This document shows, one piece after another, positions 46,031-56,662 of a stretch of 64,000 nucleotides of DNA. The notes under the pieces are model-generated. The model saw nothing but the letters and a program-made list of their open reading frames with translations. It had not been told where the DNA came from and did not search any database. Source of the DNA: Pectinophora gossypiella (lineage: Eukaryota; Arthropoda; Insecta; Lepidoptera; Gelechiidae); contig NC_065408.1 of the NCBI RefSeq assembly GCF_024362695.1, positions 4,588,001 through 4,652,000 on the forward strand. The letters are read 5' to 3'. A program made the translations under genes and the position numbers. The first letter of the stretch is position 1; every line of letters starts with the position of its first letter.

Positions 46031-46303
46031 GAGGAGCTCGGTGGCGCAGCGGTAAACGCGCTCGGTCTGCGATTGTTGAAGTTAAGCAACTTTTGCAAAG
46101 GCCGATCATAGGATGGGTGACCACAAAAAAAAGTTTTCATCTCGAGGTCCTCCGTGCTTCGGAAGGCACGTTAAGCCGTTGGTCCAGGCTGCATTAGCAG
46201 TCGTTAATAACCATCAATCCGCACTGAGCCCGCGTGATGGTTTAAGTCCAGATCTCCCTATCCATCCATAGGGAAAGCCCGTGCTGATGATGATGATGAT
46301 GAC
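46031..46303 (+). repeat. SINE family 2 (tRNA-derived), full-length copy
   Basis: Head GAGGAGCTCGGTGGCGCAGC and TAAACGCGCTCGGTCTGCGA, then GGATGGGTGACCACAAAAAA, the shared core GTGCTTCGGAAGGCACGTTA, GCATTAGCAGTCGTTAATAA, CTATCCATCCATAGGGAAAG and a (GATGAT)n tail. Confidence 0.9.
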
Positions 46304-46462
46304 AAATATATTAAATACAAATATACTATACTATGTATATATATTTAACACAATACATTTTTTTACATATTTTTATTTTAAAACGTGATATGTTATTAAG
46401 TATTAAACACCTACTCAAACTACCCACTGTAAATTGCTCATTTATTTAATTTTTTTCAACAA

Positions 46463-46669
46463 TCCGTACTAATATAAAAGCTGTCTGTTACCTTTTCACG
46501 CTTAAACCGTTGAACTGATATAGATAAAATTTTAGAGAGATATTTTGAGACCTGAGAAAGGACTTATCATAGTTTTAATTCCGAAAATCATATTCTAAAG
46601 AGAAGAAAACGGGGATGTGAAAAAACGTGCCGCGGCGCGCAATTAGCAAAGTCGCGGGCGAAAGGCTAG
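46463..46669 (+). mobile_element. Short (207-bp) Helitron-like element
   Basis: It starts TCCGTACTAATATAAAAGCT after host A and ends AAGTCGCGGGCGAAAGGCTAG before host T. The 3' end is like that of the 2.1-kb Helitron at 32834-34954. No minisatellite is present. Confidence 0.65.
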
Positions 46670-47869
46670 TATCAAATATAGGTTAGAGGTAGAAATAACT
46701 ATAGGCACAAAAGTGGTCCTAAATGAATTTTCAGCGGTATAGAAATAAATGTTTGGCAGAATATCAAGCACGCCGTAGGAGCCAAATGTCCATGCGAACG
46801 ATGTCATTGTAGTTAGATTTAATACATTCACCTAGACGGGTAGACTTGCCCTACTTATCAATTCGTGAACTTTTTTTTATCAAGTACTTACTTGTTATTC
46901 TGCCTTACAGTTTACAATACACCAAGTTTGACGCTTATGTGTATTATTAATATTATTATAGAGCTAATACTATGTTGGTATATTTTTTGTTGTATATAAT
47001 ATATTGGGATCTCCTCAATGAAATATATTTTTTTTATTTTAAACTTCAAAATATACACAACTACGGCATTAAGTTTGACGGTAATAGGTATTAATGTTTT
47101 ACTACAAAGTAAGAAATGAAAATACATTGAAAATATCGTCTTATGTTATTAATACTCCCCAATTTTGTTTTTTTTTAATACTTTTTATCTAGTTTAGAGT
47201 GAATTCTATTTTTGTGCCAAATAATGTACTATCATATTATTATGTGTTGTCGTATTTTTTAGCGAGCTAGGCCAAAAAGGTGTTTGTGTTGTGACCCTCT
47301 TCATTTTTCGGTTTCTGGTTTTTTTATTACTTGAATATCTGCTACAGCAATGCATAGTCTGTGCAAATTTCAACCAGGTATCAAAATATGGTTCAAACGA
47401 TAGGGCTTTTTTAAGGTTGAACTTCGAGACCCTCTGACAGACAAACGGACAAACGCAAAACCGGTTTAGGGGTACTAATTGGAAAACGTCGTGTTTCTGA
47501 TTATACTTAATGTAAAAAACTACCCTGATCTAATCGACCTGTCCCTGGCAAATAAAAAAGTGAAACCCTTAATTGACTCCACTATAGCGACTTTTTTCGC
47601 TTGCGAAATATCAAACATACATTCCTACCTATCCTGTATAGACAAGAATTGGTCAAAGTTGAATCGTTGTTACCTCCACAATGCTAATTGAAGTCGTTCA
47701 ATAGATTACGAAACTTTCATTTACTGAAAGATAGGCGTACCTACCTAACCTATATCAAGCAACACAATAGAATTTGTGTCAATGAAAAATGCTAATAATG
47801 TTTTGTAAATTTTACATCATCCGTCTAAATACATAGGTAGATTTTAGTGACGCATTTACAAATTTCTTC

Positions 47870-48350
47870 TTTGGAATGAGGGACTTTCCAGGCCACGTTC
47901 CTAAAAAATATACAGATGGCGCTGTTCAAATTTAACGTGATAATTACCTATTTCCTTATTGGTCGGGTGCATAAAAATAAAATATAATGTAATGGCTGAA
48001 GCTAGATATTTGGATCAGATATGTTTAGAATTATGTTGCTATGTTGCTTCTTTTTATGTTTATTTATTTATTTATTTATTTATTATGGACGAGTTACAAG
48101 CTACACTCTGCACATGCAAAGTTACAGACAATAAAAAAAAGATTAAATTATGTTGAATAATAATGGGTGGGAGAGCCGTTGCGCGAGGGTGTAATAACAA
48201 CGGTCATCAAAAATAAAGATGCATAATATCATCAAAACTATTATGTCTGTTATCAATGAAATTAGAAGTTTAAACGCTGGCAACGTGTATAGGGCCATCT
48301 ATATTTTTGTGGAGAATAGAAAATCCCTCTAGAAAGTCCCTTTTTAAATG
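47870..48350. repeat. Dispersed repeat related to 13510-13610
   Basis: GAGGGACTTTCCAGGCCACG and ACAGATGGCGCTGTTCAAAT at 47878-47940 match GGGACTTGCTAGGCTACGTT and a GATGGCGTTATACAGA block near 13546-13600. A related, inverted AGAAAGTCCCTTTTTAAATG end is near 48330, so this may be a composite inverted-repeat element. Confidence 0.4.
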
Positions 48351-48490
48351 TGTTGTAAAATATACTTAAGCAAATAATACATGTCTGATTACTGGCCGCA
48401 AACCTGAGGATATATATTGTAAGCAGCAAACTCTACCGCATTGCTACTCCAATGCGGGTAGATGAAGAAATTTCACATAACATAACATAG

Positions 48491-48780
48491 TCATCATCAT
48501 CACCAGCCCATTAACGTCCTCACTGCTGGGGCACGGGCCTATGGATGGATAGGGAGATGGGGCCTTAAACCACCACACGGGCACAGTGCGGATTGGTGGT
48601 TATTAACGACTGCTAATGCAGCCGGGACCAACGGCTTAACGTGCCCTCCGAAGCACGGAGGAACTCGAGATGAAAACTTTTTTTTTGTGGTCACCCATCC
48701 TATGACCGGCCTTTGCGAAAGTTGCTTAACTTCAACAATCGCAGACCGAGCGCGTTTACCGCTGCGCCACCGAGCTCCTC
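48491..48780 (-). repeat. SINE family 2, full-length reverse copy
   Basis: It is the reverse complement of 46031-46303: ATCATCATCACCAGCCCATT to GCTGCGCCACCGAGCTCCTC, with the core and tRNA-like head intact. Confidence 0.9.
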
Positions 48781-49579
48781 ATAACATGGCATAGTATCAC
48801 GGGTCTATCGCGAAGATAAATAGATAGCTGGCCCAAGCTGATTGATCACTTCTAAAACTTGAGGGGTTTTTCTTTTTAAATCTAATTTTTATCGAAGTTT
48901 GAGCCACTCTTTGTGATGATGATCAAATCATCACTTTACAAAAGAACACCATTATCATTTTAACCCCCCTAATCATCACAGCCAAGTTGCAAATTAATTC
49001 GAAAAGCGACAGTGACTGTAAAAAAATGTATGAGACTGACATAAGTTGACATGTCAAATTGGCTAAGGCCCCGCGAATATTTAACTACCTCTTCCTTCAA
49101 TTGCTGATATTTTTCGGCACTGTTTCTAAGCGATTATAAATGTATTCGGAAGCATACAAAATACGTGGTAATAATATTTTGTACGATCATAATTATAATA
49201 GTAATTTAGATATAAGTACATATCGCAAAAGGGTATCTATTAAATAAGGGACTCATGCGTGGAAATATTCGTAAACAAATTACGGTTTTTATTTTCAGAA
49301 CAAAATCGAAATGGATTTTTATTTTTTATTTACGGATGTCATGGAATTCAAGGAAACTCGTTTAACAATAACTAATAAAACGTTTCAATGATTTAAAAGT
49401 GACGTCAAATAAATTAACAATAGAGAACCAAACAAAATCAATCTATAAGGATCGGTTGATTTCACGATACGGTGATTAGGTAACAGACAAACAACGAGAA
49501 TATTATTTTATAACTGAGTTTCATAAAAAAAAATTGAAACATAAAAATGCCAGCCGGGCCTGCACACGTTGCGTGCGGC

Positions 49580-49690
49580 GTGAATTATATCGAGGGCTTC
49601 GACCAATAACCGCAGCGAATGCTATCTAAGTAGATAGACGTCGTACGGCGATTGGTTGAAGCCCTCGACATATAACGCGTACCGCGCGGC
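49580..49690. repeat. Inverted repeat / possible MITE
   Basis: CGAGGGCTTCGACCAAT (49591-49607) is mirrored by ATTGGTTGAAGCCCTCG (49651-49667) with one mismatch. A further inner palindrome (CTATCTAAGTAGATAG, 49622-49637) sits at its centre, and the GC-rich flanks are also roughly inverted. Confidence 0.7.
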
Positions 49691-50231
49691 GCGGTCGCCG
49701 TGCCGCCGCGACATAAGATGTTTGAACTTTCCAAACGCGGTTTTCCATTCTTATGTTAAAAGGGTTCCGGCTAGGGAGTATTGTATTTTTTCCCAGCCGC
49801 GTCACTGTCAGTTTCAGAGGTTATAAGTACGTAATCCAGCAACACAGACATAAAAAATAATACAAAATTCAAATAAACCGACCTTAAACTAACCCATTTT
49901 ATTCCATCGAACTGTTCTATCGCGTGTCTACCTAAGCAGGTGCAATCACAGACAGATCCACCTTTCTTCACTATTTACTTTCCGTTTGCATAGAAAGTTC
50001 AAGGGCAATTGGAAGTGAATCCTGTCGCAATGCGACATTTTGCCCGAATGCAGTACACCTGAAATATTTAGAAAGTTACAGTTATCGACTGGGGTCCCGG
50101 GGGAACGTCACCAGATTGAATTGAGACACATTTATTATTAACCTCAAGAGTGAATGGAAAACCACACTCAATAGACCAGGGAGTTTAAAAGGGCCACATA
50201 GAAGCAATTCATCTTAAAAGCAATATTGCAA

Positions 50232-50470
50232 TAAGGTAGTTTCCAACTAGTCAAATCAGTTACTTTTTACTAAACGTCAAAACACGACTATGGAATTTGT
50301 ATGAAAAAACAACCTGTGACGTCATAGAAAAATATGGCAAAATATCGCACTTATAATAATAAGTAATAACTTACATTTTTCTTTATTAAGTACTTACTTA
50401 AAAACGAAGTTTTTGTCACTTTTGGATCTGTCTTTATTTAGTAATCAGAATTTCATAATTTAAAAATAAA
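50232..50470. mobile_element. MITE with GTAGTTTCC-type ends
   Basis: GGTAGTTTCCAACTAGTCAA, then ACTTTTTACTAAACGTCAAA and GTGACGTCATAGAAAAATAT match 22540-22810 and 53700-53995. The right end is less clear. Confidence 0.55.
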
Positions 50471-50924
50471 AAGTAAGTGCGCAATGTCAAGAAATGTCAA
50501 ATTGCAATATTGCATTTCTAAATGATGAGCGCTTTTTAAACACTCAGGTGAAAGGAACTGCTGTGCAATTCTGAAATGAACTTGTTGTCGCTTTTACATA
50601 CGTATAATATGATCTGTAATGGAGTGGACAGAAATCCCAAGACATTTTCGCTTCTGAATCGAATAAGATAGTTCATAATATTGTCTGGATGTAAATGTTT
50701 TCAATTATGGTAATTGCAAAGACCTAACCCTTTACTACAAAACGAAAACAAGATAATACTAGATTTATAAAATAGTTCACAAATTTTAATGCAACTAATT
50801 GGCTAGTCAAAATACATTTATATTTTTCATACATTCTATGCAGAATCTGAGGCACTACTACCGTCGCAGCCGTGGGACTTCTTTCATGGCGCGGGCTATA
50901 TTTTAAACCTGCTAGTGGCTCCTA

Positions 50925-51250
50925 ATTTTATTTTAAGTTATATCATTTTCTTATCCACCGAAAAGGAAATTGACGGATGATTGACAAATGTTAATTTTAT
51001 TTTACCCGGGCGTTTAAAATAAGAATCTCGCTGATATGCAACCCGTTTGATGTGTGCTGTCAACTTAATTCTGACGGGTCATTAGCCAATATAACATTTT
51101 GAGAGGGTTTTTTAAATATCTGCCAAAAATTTACGAGTGTTCTATAAATGTCATGCCGGTCGACAACCCGTCCCTTTCCTTTTCGGCGGATAAGAAAATG
51201 ACAGGTATAGCTTAAAATAAATTTAAGTGGTGTGTTCTAGAATCAGCACC
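50925..51250. mobile_element. MITE, second copy of the 13188-13496 family
   Basis: CCTAATTTTATTTTAAGTTA and CTTATCCACCGAAAAGGAAA at the left; CCTTTCCTTTTCGGCGGATA and GGTGTGTTCTAGAATCAGCA at the right. The two arms are inverted repeats. Confidence 0.65.
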
Positions 51251-52115
51251 ATTATATTTAGTCTTCATTTTATAATGAAGCGGTTTAAGTATTAATTGAA
51301 GTGCCCGTACGGAACCACAGTATCTAATATAGCTTGGTATTACTGCCAAGGATTACTTTATTACTACAGTATTGTTATCATAAATGCACAATCCTCAGAC
51401 GATATGTTACAATAGACTATAATATTATACTAAGCAGAGTAGAGTACAGTGGTACCTATTACCTACCTATGCTATTCTTAATTTTATTTAGGTTTCCATA
51501 GCTCTATATTACAACGAAACCTTTACAAATCCTTCTTTACAGCAACTAAATATACACTTTGTGAGAAGCTGTAGTAGTTTTTGACACAGTCGAAAAAAAA
51601 TTATGTAATAAATCAAAATGTGACTATACTAGTGTATAATTAATCATGTAAAACCTTAAGTACTTTACCTTAAACATTTTTAATTTTTTATTAACAAATA
51701 ATTGACTATGTTACTACTGTCACTATTTTATTTAATTAATAAAGATATTTTTAAGCTTCATTTTATAAATATTGTATAAATAAAATTTAAAACTTAAGGT
51801 AAAATATATTTAAAAAATAAAATTAAGTTTTAGATTATTTAGGTGTTACATTAGTGGTAAATCGTTAGTGACATGAAATAGGTAAGTGTTACGATGTATT
51901 CGTGTTTGGTATAATAATGTAGGTGTCTACTGCAACAACTGTTTTGCGCAGTAGTCAAAAAAACTATCATGCAATGCGGTGTTGAAGATCTTATTCAAAC
52001 GCTATGCGGCTTATAAAGAGTAGATTTTACGCTTTTATGTTTATGTTAGTAGCGTAACCGTGGTGGCGCCACCGTGGTGTCCAAGTGAGATAGAGCTCTA
52101 AGCCCTTTACCAAAA

Positions 52116-52240
52116 ATTCAGAGCCGTGGTAGCCCAGGTGGAGAACTCTAGACTCTCACTTTGAAGTCTCAGGTTCGAATCCCAGTATAGGCCTAAAGCA
52201 ATAATTTTTGAACCTGAATACTGTTGAAACTTATCCCCGC
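52116..52240 (+). repeat. tRNA-like SINE head (family 3)
   Basis: CCGTGGTAGCCCAGGTGGAG and TCTCAGGTTCGAATCCCAGT form A- and B-box-like sequence; GGCCTAAAGCAATAATTTTT links it to family 3. The body is missing. Confidence 0.6.
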
Positions 52241-52654
52241 CATAAGTTCTGGCCTGTAAATCGTGTTTAAAAAATCAAAACCATCTCGTGGCTCACGGGT
52301 GACCCCCGCGACCTGAATAGGTTAACACAGTTTGGCTCACCCGTGTCCCCTATGGCTTAAATGAAACAACCAACTTTTTTGCGTGGCGTTGAACGTGTTC
52401 AGCGGAAACATTTTGGGTTAGCTGGCTTATGCTTAGGTTACTAGAGTTTAATTTCACCAGATTTTGAACTCACCTGAAACTAAGCCAGTTTATCGAATAT
52501 CTTGCCTTAACTGTACTAAAAAATGTATATATATTTAATTTCAATTTGTGATCCTTAGTTTGCACTAGTATTCCTAGTGTGTCTCGGTTGCATTGACGCA
52601 CACGGTAAGAATGATATTTTAGTATGGAGTGTAACTAAACTTTCATGATCATCA

Positions 52655-52890
52655 CTAATTTAAGAGCCGCGCTCTTGTCGGTGCAGCACTCTCCATTCTT
52701 GTCTATCAAAGGGTAATTCTTTGACTTTCTTATAAGACACAACGTTCGCATTCTCTTTAATACCAAGAACCAAGAACACTACGAAGAGTTTACATGAAAC
52801 AAAATAAATATCATCTACCTAAAGTTATCCCGTTTTTCACGAGGTCCGCTTACCTAACTTGAAGATTTGACAGGTCCCATTTTACTAAAA
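52655..52890 (-). repeat. RTE-tail and SINE family 3 fragments, reverse
   Basis: At 52655-52740 TTTAAGAGCCGCGCTCTTGT and CGGTGCAGCACTCTCCATTC form the reverse RTE-type 3' end. At 52810-52890 TATCCCGTTTTTCACGAGGT and CCGCTTACCTAACTTGAAGA are the reverse 3' end of SINE family 3. Confidence 0.6.
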
Positions 52891-53699
52891 CCAAATGTAA
52901 CATGCTCAATAAATACTCAATCTGGAACTGTTTATAAGGTTTCCTGTGGTTCACGATTTACCCCATTAGTAATTCTACAACGAGTCTTTACTCGTTGTTC
53001 GAGTGTTTACCCTCGGTTTGACGATTTCGGTCACGCGATGCCCCCTTACCTTTAATACTCGAAGGGTAAGAAAAAAAGTTTAAAAATTCTCGTATCAATT
53101 ACTAGGCTAGATTACTGGGTCAAAGATATATTATAAAATGGTAAACTGAAAATAAAAGTCAGCCTAAGATGCTTTAAAATAAATATACTTATTTTTTATT
53201 TTGACTGATTAACAATTTTTTGGCAGAAAACGAATTCCGAATAATTTTGCGCTTATAATTAACTCTCTACTCTGAACGTCATAAAATAAACTAAATATAA
53301 AATTAATATTGAGTTACGTTCACAACAGACCAGGAACTCGCCCGATAGAGTACATAAATACCGTTCTTGGGAAAACTAAGCAACTGGGCAGAAAATAAAA
53401 CGCCTGCCATAGTTGTTAAAGCAAAAAATATATTCGATTGTTTTGCATACCTCAATCTAAGCTAAGCGGCTTATGCTATTTGTCGTTCCTTTGTTTAATT
53501 ATATTATTCTTCTATCAACTACGGTAACCCTCACGATAAATGAAGAAGAAGATTTCTAGTAATTATAAGTATATTGCTTATCTGTATTTTGATCAGAATA
53601 ATAATGGGTGGAAGACATGAATGTTGTGTCTGGGTGTAATAACAAAGGTCATCATTTATACCTAAAAACAAAGATTCATATGTCTATTATTCATGATTA

Positions 53700-53995
53700 T
53701 TAGTTTTCAACTAGACAAAACAGTTTCCTTTTTACTAAACGTCAAAACACGATATTACTATGGAATTTGAATGAAAATGCACATTGTGACGTCATAGAAC
53801 AACGTGTTAAAATGTCGGGCTTATTATTACGTTTTTCTCGATTAAAATATATAAACAAGTTCATCATCATCAATTTAATAGCCACGCTCTTGTCGGTGCA
53901 GCATTTTCCATGCTAAAGTAATATATATTTCGTTAGTTTGAGATCCGTCTTTATGTTGGAATAAGAATTTCATAATTTATCTTAAACCTAGTACA
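53700..53995. mobile_element. MITE with GTAGTTTCC-type ends, interrupted
   Basis: TTTTCAACTAGACAAAACAG, TTACTAAACGTCAAAACACG and TTGTGACGTCATAGAACAAC match 22540-22810. A reverse RTE-tail fragment (53862-53920, CACGCTCTTGTCGGTGCAGC) has been inserted into it. Confidence 0.6.
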
Positions 53996-54439
53996 CGACC
54001 CAATTAGAAGGTAACGAATGCAACTCTGTACAGCTCCATCGGAACGTCGGAAAGTCCTTCATTGTTAAAGTATCAAACTTTAGGCTTAAATATGGGGTAT
54101 GGAAACTATGGAATATAAAAATAACTTCTAAGTACGTCAAACGACAAACAAATTGACATATCGATCTGATTCCAATCATAGGGGTACAGTTGGTAGAACT
54201 TATACCACAGACTTACACGCACACTCAAACTCGTAATTGCTAGTGCGCCTCAGAAATCAGAAAATAACTTGCAAACGATTTTGATTCCAACAACTTCTAC
54301 AACATACCTAGGATAGTAAACAGTTGAAAACACTATTTATTTTTTTCATATTTCTAGTTTTTTTTCTTATTTTATTATGGAAACATATACAAAAACACAA
54401 ACAAAACAGTGTAACAAAAACCAGAAAGGTTTGTATGTA

Positions 54440-54866
54440 TACTTAGGTCATGTATTTTAAGAAGAGACGTTTCACTACTGAAGAATTATATCGCATCAGT
54501 GGCCTACTATCTGTCAGAAAATTATATATAACAATGACTATCCTAAAAGCCCACAAATCATTTCCCTTCGACATCCGTAAAAAGGAAAAGCGACGTAAGG
54601 ATATTGTTGTTGAAGTACCTCATACTAAAACTGTCTTTGCTACTAGGCAATTTAATTCACGTTCTGCCTTTTTGTACAATAAAATAAATAAAGAAATATA
54701 TATATATGATAAAAAATATTACGAATGTAAAACACTTTTACTAAAATGGATTCAAGCTCAAACTTATGATGTTATCGAGTCTTTACTGGATCGTATTACA
54801 TGATTGTTGCAGTATGATTCTCATACACCCACAAACCGCGCCTTATACACCATTCTCATTTAGATA

Positions 54867-54935
<69 letters not shown>

Positions 54936-55460
54936 CAAACACTCACACACACACGCACTTTACTGTGCAATGCACACGACACCTACTGATTTTTTATTTA
55001 TTTATTTATTTATTTATTTTTTATTTATTTATTTACATTTCACGACTTTACAGTGCAGAGGCGCCAATGCGCCGTCAATCAATTGCGCTGATCAATCTCA
55101 CTCATTGGAATAGTTTTTCGTGTTATCCAATGTTAAAATATGTTACCTAGTGTTATACTCGGCACACCCAGTAGTCTATTCCTGTTATGTCCTAGTAATA
55201 TGTGCTGATCCCAAGATTTATACATCGTAGGGCTGGGTGTGCTGATATATATTCTATCTGCATGCCGTAGTACTTGTCTTTTTTTTTTTAAACCTACCAC
55301 ACTGCTTTATTTACATACAATTTATTTGTAATAATGGAAGAGCGGGGCCTCCAAACACAGGCTATGTCGCTTAAATGGAGACCCCAATCCACCAGTAGTT
55401 AAGGCTTTATTGTAAAAGAAAATAAACATTTTTCATTTTTTTTTTTTTCATTTTTCATTT
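54440..55460 (+). pseudogene. 5'-truncated LINE 3' end (CR1/Jockey-like), with ORF end and 3' UTR
   Basis: A 117-codon frame (54450-54803, stop TGA) has the look of the C-terminal tail of a non-LTR polyprotein: FKKRRFTTEELYRISGLLSV, TVFATRQFNSRSAFLYNKIN and KTLLLKWIQAQTYDVIESLL. It is followed by a long (CA)n run, (ATTT)n runs and a 3' UTR ending near AATAAACATTTTTCATTTTT. The CATTTTT repeats at 55430-55460 suggest a tandem 3' tail. RT motifs are absent, so the copy is truncated. The clade is uncertain. Confidence 0.6.
54868..54957. repeat. (CA)n microsatellite
   Basis: About 30 uninterrupted CA units from 54868, followed by imperfect CA/CT units. Confidence 0.95.
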
Positions 55461-55629
55461 CATACTTAAGGAATCGTCATATTAACAAATTATATCTAAA
55501 TAGGTACCTAAATTCAAGCTAAAACCATAAATAATTGTTTATAATCACGATGTGAAAACGTTCTACAATACAAACAATCTGAATTTACTTACGAATCACA
55601 AAGAACCACGCAGACACATTGGAGTCATA

Positions 55630-55790
55630 ATAACTTGTACAGTCATGAGTAATATCATGTACCCACTTTAGAACCCTATCGCATTATTATATTTGACATT
55701 TAATGAGACTTACGGGTTAATTTGTCAGAAAAGTTAATGTGACATGGTATCAAAATGTATAAATATTAGTACTCGTGACCGTACCTACAG
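55630..55790 (-). repeat. Dispersed MITE-like repeat (GTGGGTACAT family), reverse
   Basis: ATATCATGTACCCACTTTAG, ATTTGACATTTAATGAGACT and AAAAGTTAATGTGACATGGT are the reverse of 5800-5990. Confidence 0.55.
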
Positions 55791-55873
55791 TTCTTAGCAT
55801 CATGCTCCCATTCCTCACCAGCTACGTTTAAGTCCCATGTAATATCCTCATATGGATGACGAGCCTATTGCCA

Positions 55874-56100
55874 TTCTTCTTCTATCGTGTGGGTTGTGAG
55901 GTAGCCAACCTCATCAACCCTGGTGTCAGGGTTACTATTAAGCCGCCAAAAGCCTCTGACATGGCTCATGTAACGACTACTTACTTACATCAAAAAGTAG
56001 TAACCGGGACCAACGACTTAACGTGCCTTCCGAAGCACGGATCATCTTACTTTCGGACAATCAGGTGATCAGCCTGTAATGTCCTAACCAAACTAGGGAC
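55874..56100 (-). repeat. SINE family 1, reverse copy lacking the head
   Basis: TTCTTCTTCTATCGTGTGGG, TATTAAGCCGCCAAAAGCCT, AACGTGCCTTCCGAAGCACG and GTCCTAACCAAACTAGGGA are the reverse of family 1; the tRNA-like head is missing at the right end. Confidence 0.8.
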
Positions 56101-56382
56101 CTCTGGAAATTAAAAATATTTTTGTATCAAATTGTAAGCTCATATTAATAGTAAACAGTAGTAGTTAGTAGTATTTGGGAGTAGTGGTATTAATAGTTAA
56201 ACTTTATTATTTACGAAGAATATTGTTGAATAACTGGTTATTTTTCGGGATACTCAATGAAAAAAAGAAAAAAAAAGTTAATCGATTAAATCCATCGATG
56301 TACTAGCACTAATGCGGGGCACGGTATTATTATAGAAAGATTGATTTGACGTAGATAATCGCCATTGAGCTATTTTTAGTCT

Positions 56383-56560
56383 ATTATACTCGTGCCTCGT
56401 CCTCGAGATTAGTAACCTGAAAAGCTTAAATCATATGTAGTTACACGTATGTGGCACCACTCATGCACTGTCTAGTTGAGATAAGTATTGTATTTTTTTT
56501 TTTTTTTTAATGTGGGTATTCCTTTCCTAGTTTCCCCGCCAACTATCATCGGCTGCCATT
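56383..56560 (+). repeat. Left inverted terminal repeat of the DIRS element
   Basis: From ATTATACTCGTGCCTCGTCC to CATCGGCTGCCATT it is mirrored at 61437-61661, including a poly(T)/poly(A) tract. The right repeat has about 50 extra bases at its outer end. Confidence 0.92.
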
Positions 56561-56662
56561 CACAGTGCAGTGCGCAACCACTCGACACTTGTTTTGTTAA
56601 AATATTCGTTTCTTGGAATTTATTCGCGTTTACGACAAGTAAAGTGTAGTCTTTTCAGTGCA

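Larger units (their letters stand above)
37673..56382. other. 18.7-kb region without a recognised host gene
   Basis: Beyond the poly(A) signal of elongase C no host exon was recognised. The identified content is SINEs (38885-39080, 39332-39515, 41672-41730, 41803-42137, 46031-46303, 48491-48780, 52116-52240, 55874-56100), LINE remnants (41300-41520, 42985-43315, 54440-55460), Helitron-like and MITE copies and microsatellites. Stretches with nothing identified include about 39520-40470, 43320-44870, 47000-48050, 48790-49580 and 51250-52030. A short GC-richer stretch at 43630-43750 is discussed in the findings. Confidence 0.6.

Noticed and set aside
54766..55113. 115-codon frame with poly(His-Thr)
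   Set aside because: It is a translation of the CA and ATTT microsatellites.
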